This document shows positions 1 through 12,646 of a stretch of DNA of 64,000 nt, piece after piece. This stretch comes from Prostheceraeus crozeri (Eukaryota; Platyhelminthes; Polycladida; Euryleptidae). Made by a program: the position numbers and the translations under genes. The notes beneath the pieces are model-generated. The model was not told where the DNA came from and searched no databases. It saw only the letters and a program-made list of their open reading frames with translations. Numbering within the stretch: position 1 is the stretch's first letter; each line of letters begins with the position of its first letter. The stretch is from NCBI GenBank assembly GCA_907163375.1, contig CAJQUW010007075.1, positions 1 to 64,000 on the forward strand, given 5' to 3'.

Positions 1-3000
1 CAGTAGAGATGATGTCCTAAAGCGATGCTCGCAGTTAGATGTGTTACCGGTTGAGGCACAAGAGTGTCGATTGATCGCAGCTTCCTCGGAACAAGGGGGT
101 TTTGTCCGTCATTTTGGCTGCGACAACATCTTACTGACGTGAGGGGACGACTCTGAGTCACAACACTGCTGATTATAGCAGGCAGTGAGTTTTTTTCTGT
201 AGGGCAGGTGAGCTTTGCTGTCCATGTCCTCGACGACCACTAGTAAGGCAGATATCTGCAACCGTTGATTTGGGCATCAAACAGTGAATCAGGGTCAGAC
301 GCTTTCATATAAACAAAACCTACTGCCTCTGTGCCTCTGTGTACTCCTTCCGACGGGGGGGGAGATACAATGGCAAGGTCATTTCCTCAAAGTGCTCGTC
401 ACTCTGTCCGTCAAACTTTATCGTATTAGGTTTGGAGCCCGTTTGACTGTTTTTTGAACAGTGGAAAAAAAAAACCATTAGCACGCATTAGGGAACTTAC
501 AATTCTACAATCGTATTGTCGTCCATGACACCGGATATTATTCCTCCTGTTCGTTCGTGGACACTTAAGTCAGACTCAGTTCAATACTATTGCATGCAGC
601 AGAGCAGACTAGGACTCATATGCTCGTTGTGTTTCGCCGTTTGGCTCGTTTTCAGAAGACATGAAACTGTTATCATGGGCGTTAAGTTCCAAAATGTGAA
701 TCCTTTCTTCCAAACATGATAGCTCTCCATTTTTTACAAACTTGTTGACAATACCAACGATCCATCATACAAATGTGCTTTTTTGTGGAAATATAAGGAA
801 GCAGAAGGAAAGCAAATACTGGTGTGGATGTATTTTGGAAATGTTTGAACCTTCTCGGGTCATATTAAAGGGCACAGCATCGTCTTTTGAATATGAGACG
901 TCTTACAAATACTAAATCTCTCACAAACGAAACTTCTTACTGACTTTAATGCCATTCAGTGTGTTCATCGCCCATCGACCCCAAAAGCCAAAAACAACAA
1001 AACGGCCCCCCTTCTCATGGAGGCGTACGAGTGGGTAACAATGGGGTTGATTGTATGTTGAAAGGTGGGGGGTATGATTGAACCCATTCAATTTTGTTGA
1101 AACACGAGATGAATAGAAAGTACTCGGCGCTCGTGCCATAGTTATAGTATTTCGCGGTCGCGGGAACACACCCTGATATGATGAAGTGAAAGTACATGAC
1201 CTGGATCTGACAAAAAGTGAGTTTGCTGAAGGTGAAAATCAGTAGACGAAGAGCCGAGGTTGCCAGATAAGTTTGCTTTGATGTTCGACGGCCCGCGTCC
1301 TTCCTAATGGAAGGAACGAACCCATTACTTGGGTTTGTATTTGCATGCTATGACAAAAATGGAAAGAGTCCAGTGCGCTTTCTTTACTAGCAGTTTTCGC
1401 CTTTTCTACTCGACTGAACTCTGGGGAGCGACGAGAGCAACTTCTTCCCTCAAAAAACCAACCACAGGAGGGAGGAGTTTATCATTTGGGTGGAGTCAGC
1501 TGAGGTGTGGGGTTGTGGCGGTGTGTGTTTTGAGGAAGGAAAGAAAGTCTTTCAGAAATCGACCTGAGCCGTTGTTGAAAACCATTAATTCGCCATCATA
1601 GGAGATAAACTTGTTTCGGACCAAATAAAATCCGTTTGCTTTTGTGAGTTATTCAAAGTTTCCTTTTGGTGGAATAAATGGCGACATCTCACAGGTTCAA
1701 CTTAGCCTTGTGGGACATTAAACTCTTGCTAAATCACGTTCCTTTGCTCAGAAGAAGTTACAACATCTTATGTGAAGTTATCTACGTTAAAAATCGGTCG
1801 CGCCGGTAAACTACGAAGAACTGACAAATCTTCGGCCGAACCGAAACTGGCGTGTGGTGACAAGATGGTCAACCTCTATCAACAATGTTGAAACGGATAC
1901 TACTGTTTTCGAATTACAAAGAACATTATTAATTTAGCTCTTGTCAAAGAAAAGAACGACTACATGAGTAATTCTTTTTGTCACCCAAGTGGGAGAAAAC
2001 CGAAAACCTTGAAGATCTTCTACTCCACCTACAAAAACTTTGACTCTGTCGTGAAATCTCTTCAGGGAAAACAGTGAGAGAACTCTGGCCTGATGGTCAG
2101 ATTTGCTTTTTCGACGACGAACTGATACTCCGATTTATATCCTTCCATGGAAAAAAAATACACTTATCAGCGAATGGGGCTGGAGTAACAGTAGTACATT
2201 CGCCACTATTTGAATCTGGGATCTGCTATCGTAAAAAATTCAAAACCGACACCAATATGCGATCGACAGTTTGTCCCAGCCAGAGATCAACGCAGTGGCC
2301 CCCTTTGGAAAAGAGATCTTCTGACGAAAAGGAAAAAAAGTTGTGCAAATTTCAGGTACTGTTTGAACCATCGAGTAATTTCGCAAGCGAAATACTGAAG
2401 AAAAGAAAGTTAAGTGACGTACAGGAAGGTGGAAAAGACCCCTACGTAGTAGACGTTGTGCTCTTTCATTTTGCCTACTAGTAATATTAGACAGAACGAT
2501 TTTTCAGCCGTGCTGGTTTCTCTTATTCAGATCGACGTCAAGGAACTCTGCCTGTCAATTTGGAATGTCAGTTGTCCTTCCCTCATAATTTCAATCGAGA
2601 TTTCTGGGATATTCAGAACTGTACAAAACATGTTTGTTGTGATGTGAAGAGTTTAGTTATTCAATTTTGTTACCGAAATCAACATGGTACCTGTATACTT
2701 TCCGCTAGATATGAAAGATTTATGAGAACCTGAAAATGATCGATTTGAATTTGTAATTAATTATTTTGCATCTCCTCCTTTATTTCTTAGCATTTTTTAT
2801 AAGAGTTAATAATTCAGTTGATATGTGCTAGTGCTAAATGTTAGAACAGAGAAGCGTTTTAAACCAATTATAATGACATTTTCGATGCTGCTTCGAAATA
2901 GAGGGGCTCTTGTCAGAAAATAGGAAAAAACATATCACATAGCAAAATGTTGATCAACAGTCTGATACATTGTAAGTATTAAGGCAACCATAGTGCATGT

Positions 3001-3398
3001 TGCCCAAATCGGCCCACTCTATACAATGTTGCAAAGTAGACTGGACGGATTTAGGCCTACTAAGGGCCTATAAATATAAGATTAGCTAGAGATTACAGTT
3101 ATGCTTGCGTACACTCTGAAGTTAAAATAGGATACATGTTTATGTACATGGTGCAGATAAAAATAGACAGATATATCCAAACGTTCACCAGCCAGCTGTT
3201 AAGTCATGGTAAAGCCTAATCTTACCGCTACATTTCGTGATGAAGCTTAGACATGAAATCCGAAGTTCGCTGTCGCGAATACCATTTTTTCTATCTGTAG
3301 TATAGTTTACATGCAGGTATAGGTAGTTAATATTGGTACCGTACCATTTTTCAGAAAAGCCAAGAGGTTTCAGAAAACACCATTTTTAACACACATGT
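1..3398. other. Unassigned DNA, no recognisable gene
   Basis: I see no protein family, RNA gene or transposon end here. Short open frames occur, the longest being 135 codons at 2074-2481 on the plus strand. That frame has no domain, repeat or splice context that I recognise and is rich in charged, low-information sequence, so I do not call it a gene. The stretch may hold intronic or intergenic host DNA, or the unrecognised 5' part of the hAT element that follows. Confidence 0.5.
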
Positions 3399-3512
3399 GC
3401 AATATATTGCAATATATTGAAATATTGCAATATATTTATTGGAGGGGAAACGGTATTGCAATATATTTATTGCGCTTATTATTGGTTGCAATATTATTGC
3501 AATAGTATTTTG
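3399..3512. repeat. ATTGCAATATAT-rich low-complexity tract
   Basis: The words TTGCAATATAT and ATTGCAATA recur about six times, in irregular spacing, just upstream of the hAT frame. The open frame formally starts inside this tract, but the translated residues (Ile/Tyr-rich) look like translated repeat. This is why I prefer the internal Met at 3543 for the gene. Such repeats near a transposon end could be subterminal binding sites, but that is inference. Confidence 0.6.
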
Positions 3513-3542
3513 AAAGGGTCTGTGGACCAGTACGTATCAAAG

Positions 3543-5140
3543 ATGACACCAGATCAGTTGGAGAATGCACAACACCGTCTAGCACGAGCAATGTACACTT
3601 CCGGCTCTTCATTTCGCATGGTGGAGAATCCCTACTGGCAAGAATTCTGTACAGCCCTCAATCCTGCTTTTAGGATGCCATCGATTCACTTGATTGCGAA
3701 CAAATTCCTTGACAAAGAGAATGATCTTGTCACTCGCTCTGTTCAGATTCGAATCGACGGAATTGGATCACCTCGTCTTACATGGACTTGTGATGGATGG
3801 AGTAATGTTACCAATAACTCTGTCGTCAACTTCTGTATATGTGACCCCAAACCGATTTTCTTAGAGTCTGTTCTAGCGTCCTCAGAAAGACACACCGCGC
3901 AATATATCTCACAAGAGATTCTGAAACAAATGAAGAAAGTTGGAATCGAAAAGATTGGAACTATCGTCACTGACAACGCTTCGAACATGAAAGCTTCATT
4001 GGTTACAATCAAGAATGATCACCCACACATAGCTCCGTTTGGCTGTACTGCACACGGACTTAATTTACTGCTGCAAGACTACATGACTCTCGATTCAGTT
4101 ACCAAATTCAAAGGTGATGCCATCAGGGTCGTCAAAACTGTGAATAATCGGCCTGTCCTTCGCACTGCTGTCACATTGTCAGAAACCCTCAAGCTACCCG
4201 CGGAAACACGCTGGTTGAGCTGGATGGAGTGCCTTCAAAGTCTGGAACGGAATCGTAATCAATTAGAACTATTCGCTCTCAATCGTGAAAATGCATTTAT
4301 CGTCGAAAAAATGAAGCCGATTAAAGCAACCATTCTGTCTGAAGTATTTTGGGATCGAGTCAATGCTATCTTCGAGATCGTCAAACTGATTACTCTTTGG
4401 ATCAAGATAATGGAGGAGGACAACCTGCCTAGTCTATCACTTGTTACGTTGATGTTCTCAAAACTTGAAGAGGAGCTTTTCGTGAATGAAATGGTGAGCC
4501 GAAGTCCATTGAGCTCTGCAGATGAAAGCAAATTTCGATCCCTCTTCGACAAGCGAAATATATTCATTCTTGGAGAAAATCATGTACATTTTGGCGCCAG
4601 CTTGATTGATCCGTATGTGCGAGGTCGTGGATTGACGCCTGCAGAAATCGTGCAAGGATGCCAATTCTTTTCCTCTAGGTACATTTCCGTCAATGGCAGC
4701 AATTTTACGTCTGATTTGTCGAAATTTCGACTACAAGAAGGAGTATTTGGGAACGACTTCTTGTGGACTGGTATTGCGGGGGAAAATAATTCAAGTGCTG
4801 AAGTCGTTGAAAGTCGACGAAAGATGCCACCAAAGGATTGGTGGACAGCTTACTTTCCTGATATGCCTCTCGGAAAAGTGGCTCACCAGGTACTGAATAT
4901 AGTACCATCTTCGGCGTCTGTAGAGCGAGTTAATTCACAACAGCTCCGACTGCATACCAGGGAAAGGAATATCGTCTAGCTCATCGCCGAGTCAATAAGT
5001 TGATGAATGTTGCAGTCAACCGACGGTTGGAGATGAGAAAGCGAGGGGCGGTTGCGGTTCATCAATTACCGTTGTGCACAGGCATAGTGTCCAGTAACGA
5101 ATCGTGTTCCGATGTTGAAAGCGACGTTGAGATAGAATGA
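3543..5140 (+). pseudogene. hAT transposase (DUF659 type), frameshifted near the C-terminus
   Basis: This encodes a cut-and-paste hAT transposase. Visible parts, numbered from Met 3543: a DUF659-like RNase H fold with TCDGWSN (about residue 82), VTDNASNMK (about 142) and CTAHGLNLLL. A C-terminal hAT dimerisation segment follows, with SSASVERVNS (about 458) holding the usual catalytic Glu. The main frame stops at 4979. A one-base shift at about 4970 continues into RLAHRRVNKLMNVAV, the expected tail, ending in an acidic stretch at the TGA at 5138-5140, so the last ~55 codons are in another frame. No BED zinc finger is seen; it is lost or in an unrecognised upstream exon. No convincing TIRs or 8-bp duplication were found. 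The family is clear; whether the element was ever complete here is not. Confidence 0.9.
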
Positions 5141-5824
5141 ACGTCATAGAACTTTACTTGATATCTATCTACCATTCAAATTATGAATTAATCTTTTTGT
5201 TCCTTTGTTGAGTCTGTCAATAGTTCGAATTATGGAGATGATACTAATTTTGCAGATGATCTTCAATACAGAATTTTCGTTGCACACGAATTTTATACTT
5301 GGTTTAAGGTTTGGGAACTTTAGCCTATACTATCTCTCTCTATCTCATCTCATAATGAATATTTATTTTATTGCAGGCCTAATATACATACAGTTTGATT
5401 TTCGAAGTTGAGAAACTTTCAACTGAGGTAACTTGTTCTACGAATATCGGCTTATTTTAGACATTGTTATTAACCGTATAAAAGTTTGGAGCTATCTGAA
5501 AAAATGCAAAAAACTGACATTTTTCAAAACATTTCAAAAATCAGGAAATTGGTTTGCTGAAACGGGAACAATACAACTTCTAAAATCATTCAAAAATACA
5601 AAATAACTGCATATGTCTTGGTACTAGGCCTATAGCAAATCGATCACATTGATGTAAAGGTACCGGGTATAAACGACCGTGGCACAAGCTGCCCACCCTA
5701 GTTGACTGTAATGAAATAAAACATTACCGGTAGTATGAAATACAGTAAAATTAAAAAAAAACATTTAAAACATTTTAAAAACATTAAAAACATCCGGAGA
5801 AAAAATACATGTTTTTTTCAACCC
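5141..5824. other. AT-rich non-coding DNA after the hAT gene
   Basis: There is no gene. The last ~80 bp (5740-5824) are runs of ACATTTTAAAA-like sequence ending in TTTTTTTCAACCCTA. Read on the minus strand this starts TAGGGTTGAAAAAAA, which resembles ends of DUF659-type hAT elements. A matching left end could not be fixed, so this is only a candidate right end. Confidence 0.35.
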
Positions 5825-6101
5825 TATGGCCGGATTTCATAAAGCAGTTCTAGTATGGAACGATTCTAGTGATAGAACTGGTTCTAATTAGCACCAGTGC
5901 TAAACTTCAGTTTCAAAAACTAGTTCTTTCCTTCATTGTTCCAGAAGGAACCGGTTCCAGTAAGCACTAGGAAGAATTCTCTAATGACGATGTGATGATG
6001 TCATGACCTACATACTATCATTGTCATTGGAATGTGATTGGTTTAACTTTAGTAAGGTTGCTGAATCCTTGTCGACGAACAGCTGGAGATAACTTACTAA
6101 G

Positions 6102-7368
6102 ATGTCAGCGCGTAGGCGAGGAGAAAATTTTAGTGTTGGCGAAAAGGAATGTATAGTTGATTTTATCGAGAAGAATCCAATCGTCGAAAGTGAAGACACA
6201 TCGGTCAAGACACAACGGCTAAAGAAGGCGTAATGGGAGGAGCTACGAACACTGGCAGATTCCCAGTTCACGACGAAACGCTCTGTAGATCAGCTTAAAA
6301 ACTATTGGAAAAAGCTAAAATGCAACATAAGGAAAGTAGCCACCGAAAACAGAAAAGAATCCTTTAAAACGGGTGGAGGAGAAAATCTGACCAAAGACAT
6401 TTCAGCTGAAGAGGAAAGAGTTATGTCTTTGGTAGCACAAGACATAGAACCTTTGCCGAACCAGTTTGACGATGACGCGAAATCAATCGACGAACGTGAA
6501 GGTAGTTATTCAAGCCCATCTCAATCTAGTGCGAACCCACGCAAATTCAACCAAAAGAAAGAATCGAAATACAATCACGTTACAAGATTTCTATGATCTC
6601 AGCGAAAAGAGATTGAAAATAGAGGAACGAAAGGCAGAAGCAAAAGAACGAATAGCAACGGTAAGTTTGAGACGTTTTGTTGCACTAATATCATGAATAG
6701 TTTAGAACCTACATGTAGATGAATAATGATTGATTCATTTAGCTTTAAAATATGCGGTTGCATTTTAGGAATGTAATTTATGTATATTTATAATGAATGC
6801 ATATTTAGTATATTTATGCTAAACATACATATCACACAAAAGATAACCTCATCATTTTTTATCTAATATTATATAACATCACGGTTAGATGGTTTTCATT
6901 TCGTTTACATGTATAGCTGCGTTATATTCCTTATCGAACTGATTGATAAAAGAGCATTAATTGCTAGAATGAATGCTTTCATGGATAACGCGTATTATGT
7001 TCAGGAAAACAGATATTTATCCTTTTATGCATAAAACTAAATGGATACGAAATTAATGCTTTGAAACTAAATATGTATAATAGAATTTCTAAAGGCTATC
7101 TATACGTGAATTAAATTGCATTATTAAAGCTCATCAAACACGACCGCACACACAAGCTTATACAGAAGTGTACGCGCAAATCCGGTTGAAGATGAATATT
7201 AACTACGACAATCAGCTGATGACGTTTTTCACCCGTAAAACGTTGTACCAGTGAAATCATGAATAGCAACTTAACCTCTTTCTCTTTTTCCTTCAGGCAT
7301 TGGAATTCTTAGCCGCCAAGGGAAGCAGACCTATCGGGTTTCTGGCTCAACTGAACAGTGATATTTGA
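6102..7368 (+). pseudogene. Harbinger Myb/SANT-like accessory protein, two exons, broken
   Basis: In animal Harbinger elements this partner protein binds transposon ends and helps import the transposase into the nucleus. Exon 1 starts at ATG 6102 (MSARRRGENFSVGEKE). It shows the Myb/SANT-like helices (ECIVDFIEKNP, WEELRTLADSQFTTKRSVD, QLKNYWKKLKCNIRK). Exon 1 ends at 6660 before GTAAGT. Exon 2 starts at 7297 after a pyrimidine tract and CAG, and ends ALEFLAAKGSRPIGFLAQLN..TGA at 7366-7368; the junction is phase 0. Damage: an in-frame TAA just before WEEL, and a frameshift near 6570-6590 between the acidic/Ser linker and the basic tail (FYDLSEKRLKIEERKAEAKERIA). The splice sites are inferred from sequence alone. 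Confidence 0.8.
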
Positions 7369-8337
7369 CTTCTAAATACATGTGTTTTGTAAAATACAGA
7401 TGAAATATGGATTTTGTATTGTTTTACTGGGAAATTTTGTGCAGATTCCGAAGAATTTTATTGCACACTTCAAAGTAATCATATGCAATATCTAAATTTC
7501 ATAGGTTTATTTATCTAAAGACCGAATGATAATTGATACTCCGATTATATTTATGACTTATTGGAAATACCGATATAACAACAGGTGCTTGAGTTATGCG
7601 ATTCAGAGCACGATACAAGAAAAGAGTTTACTTTTGTCGATTAATTTTGGGTGTATTAAGTAATAACATAAGTATTGATACGAACATTATTATTATATTG
7701 GAAGATCCTGGGTTCAAACATAGAACGCCATCGAATGCCGTTGGAATGGTAAATTGTTTCCTATGTTATTCTGGCATTCATTCACAACATTTACATTTAT
7801 AAGTATTGATGTAATACTAAATAATGAAAATAATTTGTTGCATTAAATAATAATGTTTATTAATATCAAGTTATATATACACTGTAAAGTTCTTTAGAGA
7901 ACTATACTAAATTTTAGTTGTTTATAAATGATTATAATAATAAATATAATAAACCTTCACAAAGCATTATTAGAGTCCGAACTACATTATAAGGATAATC
8001 TTTATTCAAAGGTCTACTACGGATTGTCGTTTTTGATAAAGACTGTTGAGAGCTATTTAGAGTTATGTGATAGGTCAAAACAGCGTATTTTGATGATATT
8101 TTGAAGCTGGTAAGTTGTTTATGAAATTTTTGTTATGTCAATAGATTTGTCCATCGTTGTAATGTTATTCAGTGCAATGTTTGATGAACAACAAAATAGC
8201 ACGCATGCATTGCTGATTAGTCCCACTGCATACATTTCGGCTAATGGTTCCATTAATATACCTAATCAGGCTACATGCCAAAAACGTAACGACAAATAAA
8301 AATCGCAACAAAAGAATAAAAAGACTGCGTCAATATA
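7369..8337. other. Non-coding spacer inside the Harbinger element
   Basis: AT-rich DNA between the convergent 3' ends of the Myb-like gene and the transposase. AATAAA-like words occur near both ends. The 67-codon frame at 7596-7802 has no recognisable content. Confidence 0.6.
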
Positions 8338-9335
8338 TTAGTGATCAAAATATCTCTCAATCAGTCGACGTCGGAATCGCAAACCTCTAGCATCATCGAT
8401 CTGGACATTGTCATCATTATGATCATCCTCATCTTCCACATTGAATTCGAATAGCTCAACGCCGTTGTTAATATCCATGTTGTGAATCACTGCCGTTGAA
8501 ACGATGAGATGCGGACCATATCTGAAGCAAGGGAATCTTCTCTTCCATATCCCAAAAGTTCTTTCAATAATAGATCGCGTTTTCACATGGGCGTAATTGT
8601 AGTGCATTTCGGCTGCGTTTTCCGGATTTGTTACAGGAGTTAAGATAGCAGTTGTACACGGATATCCACTATCTCCAAGCAAATAGCGATCATATACACC
8701 ACTTTCAAATTGTGCGCACGCACGCGATCCGTTCCATATTCGCGAATCGTGGACAGCACCAGGCCAACGTGCAACTATGTTGCAAATTTCAAAATTTGCA
8801 CTGCCAATTACTTGAACATTAATTGAATACCTATGATGTCGATCTATAAATTTACCACCACTATGTGGAGCGACGTTGAAGACGAGTCGTACATGCGTAC
8901 AATCAATCACACCGATTACTCCTGGGAAGCATGCTTTCTCGTACAACGAAGTCTTCATTTTGCGCATTTCTTCCGTAGTGCTCAGCATACGGATGCAATC
9001 GTTAGATAAAGACGCAACACAGTCAGACACTTGCTTGATAATCCAACAGACGCTTGCTTTGGAAATGCCATGTAAATCACCAATTGAAGTGTAAAAATGT
9101 CCAGATACTAAAAATCGAAGAAACACGAATATTTGATCCTCGGGAGTTATTGCGTGGCTCCGACGAGTTGATTTATCAAGTTGAGAACGAATTTCTTCAA
9201 TAAGGAGATGCGTTGTTGATTTTGACAATCGATACCAGCTAGTAAAATCTGATTCACAGTAATGGTCAAAAGGATTTGTCCTATCTCTGAACACTCATGA
9301 CGAAGACTTCTGAGCATTAAGATGTAACCATCCAT
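8338..9335 (-). pseudogene. HARBI1-like Harbinger transposase (DDE_Tnp_4), one-base deletion near the start
   Basis: This encodes a DDE nuclease-type transposase. The open frame covers 318 codons. It includes an N-terminal helix-turn-helix-like part (DQIFVFLRFLVSGHFYTSIGDLHGISKASV) and the three catalytic positions: Asp in GVIDCTHV (about residue 128), Asp in GAVHDSRIW (about 181), and Glu in RSIIERTFGIWKRRFPCF (about 243). The body looks intact and of normal length. The frame has no ATG because a TGA sits just upstream. In the adjacent frame, ATG at 9335 gives MDGYILMLRSLRHE, which would join VFRDRTNPF if one G were restored near 9294. I read this as a single-base deletion. It is convergent with the Myb-like gene in the same element. 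Confidence 0.92.
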
Positions 9336-9613
9336 GTCTCGCGTTTTCAATTATGTGATTTTATTTTCTCTTGTATTGCTATTCATACAAAAGTTATGAT
9401 TCATTTGACGCAAGATAGAACCACACGGGAGTAGTTCCAGTCTGAGGTTCTAATATCGTAAATTATTTCCTCAGATAGAATCGTCCGAAGTAAAAACGTC
9501 TTCATGAAACAGGGGTGGTTCTAAAATTAGCGCGTTTTGAAACTAACCATGTTCTAAAATTACGACTTTAGCACTAGTTCCGGACTAGAACCGTTTTATG
9601 AAACCAGGCCTAT

Positions 9614-11179
9614 ATGTATGTATAATATGTATGTTGTTTCACCGTATAGCCAATTTCTCGAAAACGCGAAGTATAAGACTAGATTGATCGAATGTCTGAC
9701 GGCAAAATTGAACTAAAATATTGAAATTCAAATTGAAATAATTTGAATTAAACAATCATTTTCTAAATTACGGAATGATGAATTTAAAATCAATCGACGT
9801 GCACTAGAGTAAATAGACTTCAGTAATGGAATTAAAACGCATTTAATTTCAATAATAGGATAATATTCCGCCGATCTTAGAATCCTCAATGCTTAGAAAG
9901 AGAAAGTACATCGTTCAATAAATTGTTAAGCCTACTATTAAACATCATTCAAAACATTGTCTAGTATGTATTTTTAAGAATAACTTTTTGCTACAGCTAA
10001 GGTGCCTGATCGTTATACATCGTTCTGCTAATGAAGACAGGTATATTTCAATTCCATAATTCAAGGTTATTCAATTGCTCAAAGTTATTCGATTGACCTT
10101 GACTTTATCATCCAGTAATTTAGGAAATAGTTATTTCATTCAAATGATTTTAGATATTCAGAATGTCAAATCACACGCAAATGATGCATTTTTTCATTGA
10201 TTTTCGAGTTGTAATTGGAAATCTGTCGACACATTGAGGACAAATCGGCCCATGAGTCCAAGTTCTCGTCGCCGCCCCCACATATGCCGATGGGCCCTAC
10301 CCTTGGGTCCCATCCAATTGACCAATCTCAAAAAGAGACGGAAGATTAGAAGGTAACTCATGATAGAAATATGATTTCAGGTCATTAAGTGCCTTAGACA
10401 CACAGACCATTCGATGAAAATGTAGTTGAGAATTGATTGTGACTATATCATCACATATTTTTGTTATTCTGTGCTTAGCTAGAAGTTGTGAAGCGACCCT
10501 GATGCAACATAGTTATGAAAAGCGTTGTTGACCAATAACTTTCTTTATAAATGACCGATGGACGATTAATGCACTGTCACAATTACTTCATTTTCCGCGA
10601 CTAATCTTGATGATAGCTACCCAATCCATTAGATGCTAGATTGAAAGGTGTAGCCTATGATAAACACTCCAAAAACGTTTGATCATGAATATTTTGCAAG
10701 TCAAGTTTCCACTCACTGCCAGCAGCACGCTCATTGGTTGAGAGCGTCAGCTGATTTACGCACGCACCAATAGGGAATCAGATATCATCAAAATAGACCT
10801 CGGAAAACCTCATGCAGTATTGCATCTTTGGGAGACTGTTACTCAGAGAGCACATGACGGATTTACGGTGACTTTTGATATGTTAATAAGCAGAATCTAA
10901 ACTACGTGTATGCCAATTTTCAGGGTGCCGCGAATTTTGTCCGGGTTACTCACATTTCGTTCCTAAATTTCCTGGTCTATTTCCTCCCTTTTACTCTATT
11001 CTTCATTATCTTACAATAACAATAATACACATTTCTTCACTTTATGAGGATGGTGCTTGTAGCATAGATGATTTCAAATAGTCCTTTAAACATTAACATA
11101 ACAGAAAGAGAAATTGACAAAAGTAGGAAAAGGAAAGCTGTAAGTTATAAACGTCGAACCGTCGAATCGTGTCACACTC
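9614..11179. other. Unassigned DNA, no recognisable gene
   Basis: AT-rich sequence, with one GC-richer patch near 10240-10320 of repeated GGGCCC/GGGTCC words. No protein family or transposon end was recognised. Confidence 0.5.
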
Positions 11180-11419
11180 TTAAATGAAGCATGTATATTT
11201 CTCCGGCAGATTTGTGCAACTTGACTTTGAGGAGTCTGCCTTGTGAACATTTCTTCGAAGCATAGTGGGCCGAAACCGCTCATGGCTTTGCACACCAATG
11301 TGAATTTCTTGTAATTTTAGTATTTTATCATAGAGACTTCTAGCATCCAAATCCTGAAGTTTCAAGTCTGGTATATTTTCTTGAACTAATGCATTATTGG
11401 GTGGGAATGTACTACTCAT
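11180..11419 (-). CDS. Possible short exon, function unknown
   Basis: A minus-strand frame runs from ATG 11419 to a stop at 11180-11182 (79 codons). A good acceptor (TTTTCAG ending at 11427) lies just upstream. The middle (PDLKLQDLDARSLYDKILKLQEIHIGVQ) looks helical and protein-like. I do not recognise the family, and no partner exon was found. It could be a host exon, a transposon remnant or chance. Confidence 0.2.
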   Translation of the reverse strand: MSSTFPPNNALVQENIPDLKLQDLDARSLYDKILKLQEIHIGVQSHERFRPTMLRRNVHKADSSKSSCTNLPEKYTCFI

Positions 11420-12010
11420 ACTACTACTGAAAATACAAAATCTTAATTTTCTCATAAACGACACGATAGAAATGCACAAATTTTTAGATGTGGCCTATTT
11501 ATAGTTTCATGAATGTAATTCATGAATCTAGTGTCGGGTATATTTTTTTAAGTTGATGAAATTCTAGATATACTACTACCATCTGTATTATTAAAAATTC
11601 AATCAAAAAGGGCAATTTGCGGAGCAACTACACGACAGATTTCAGTGAAATTTTAAATATAGAGTGTGTGAAGCATGCCAATAAAAAGAAAATTTGATTC
11701 AAGCGTGGTATATTTTTTGCATTATGACTTTAATGAGTAGTATGTAAAAAACCGGTTTTTTGCATTTTTTTCTAAAAATAAACGACAGAATTTGCTCATA
11801 TTTTAACCATCAAATACTCATCATAGGTGCATACAATCCCCAAAGTTTCAAGCTTGGTATAATTTTTGAGTTATTTTCGATTTGAGCCACCTTTGGTAGA
11901 AGTGTCGATGAGCTAGTTTTTTTACTCATTTCGCATTTCAAAATTATTTCAGTGATTATGAATACTATTGGCCGAATATCACCTGACTTCTACTAAATTA
12001 AGTGATTTAC
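11340..12010. repeat. Faint tandem repeat, about 150-170 bp period
   Basis: A phrase like TTCAAGYNTGGTATATTTTT occurs near 11361, 11530, 11696 and 11848 with similar surroundings. For example, ACGACAGA-TTT followed by ATTTTAA occurs at about 11630 and 11785. Copies are strongly diverged. This was judged by eye; no alignment was computed. Confidence 0.35.
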
Positions 12011-12646
12011 CTTCCCGCCATTTGCAGAAAGATTGATGTCAAATTTGGTGTGATAGATATCAAACTCTACCCCAAGAACGACCGAATCAGTAAAATTCTA
12101 CTCACTGTGTTTAATATGAGCATTTTCCACTGATTCATAGTGATGATGTGCTGTGTTTCTGTCATTAGATGTCTCAATGTGGTCACAACAAAATCTCTGT
12201 GAATCCATTCTACTCGCATGTCAATCGCATTTTAGAAAATCCTAAGGAACTAAGCTGTAGGCTTACATGCGCTGCCATTCGACTTACCTACGCCTTCATG
12301 AGCCTACGAGCATCAAGATGTTTATTCCTGCCCCCTACATTTTCCTCTTCCATTAATTGATAGGGTTATCATATGCTGATTATGAAACAATCAATCCACT
12401 AGCTTCTATTCTAAAAAATCTTCTATGTACAGAAATGCATTTCCAAATGAAACTATTCCTCCAGCACTAAGACACTCTTGTCACTAAACATGACATCAAC
12501 TGAGATGGTGCAGCAATAAGCAGATTTTTCAGCTCATGTGATCAGCATGCCGAATTTGGTACATTACAACGAAATTATTAGGGGCTACAAATTGTCAGCC
12601 TTCTATAGAATTTTTTACAAAAAAGCCGGCAGGAAATTTACAGCAA
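12011..12646. other. Unassigned DNA left of the tandem array
   Basis: No recognisable gene or repeat end. The 63-codon frame at 12169-12360 has no identifiable content. Confidence 0.5.

Larger units (their letters stand above)
5828..9610. mobile_element. PIF/Harbinger DNA transposon, 3.78 kb, TIRs and TSD visible
   Basis: The left end reads GGCCGGATTTCATAAAGCAG and the right end, on the minus strand, reads GGCCTGGTTTCATAAAACGG. Both continue into GTTCTAGT, giving TIRs of about 27 bp with a few mismatches. More GTTCTA/AGAACC words lie inside both ends. The element is flanked by the 3-bp direct repeat TAT (5825-5827 and 9611-9613). Inside are the two genes typical of animal Harbinger elements: a Myb/SANT accessory protein on the plus strand and a HARBI1-like transposase on the minus strand, converging tail to tail. 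Both genes are damaged, so this copy is probably immobile on its own. A 3-bp duplication is the Harbinger rule, though TAA/TTA is more usual than TAT. Confidence 0.92.

Noticed and set aside
2074-2481. 135-codon frame as a gene
   Set aside because: No recognisable domain, no repeat or splice context, and composition like translated non-coding DNA.
3335-3395. Left end of the first hAT element matching 5790-5824
   Set aside because: Only loosely similar (AGGTTTCAGAAAACA against AGGGTTGAAAAAAACA), and no 8-bp duplication was found.
7690-7725. GGGTTCAAAC as a tRNA or SINE B box
   Set aside because: No matching A box at the right distance and no cloverleaf could be drawn.
9147-9350. Separate minus-strand gene of 67 codons
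   Set aside because: It is the shifted N-terminal frame of the Harbinger transposase. Only its first 14 codons belong to the gene.
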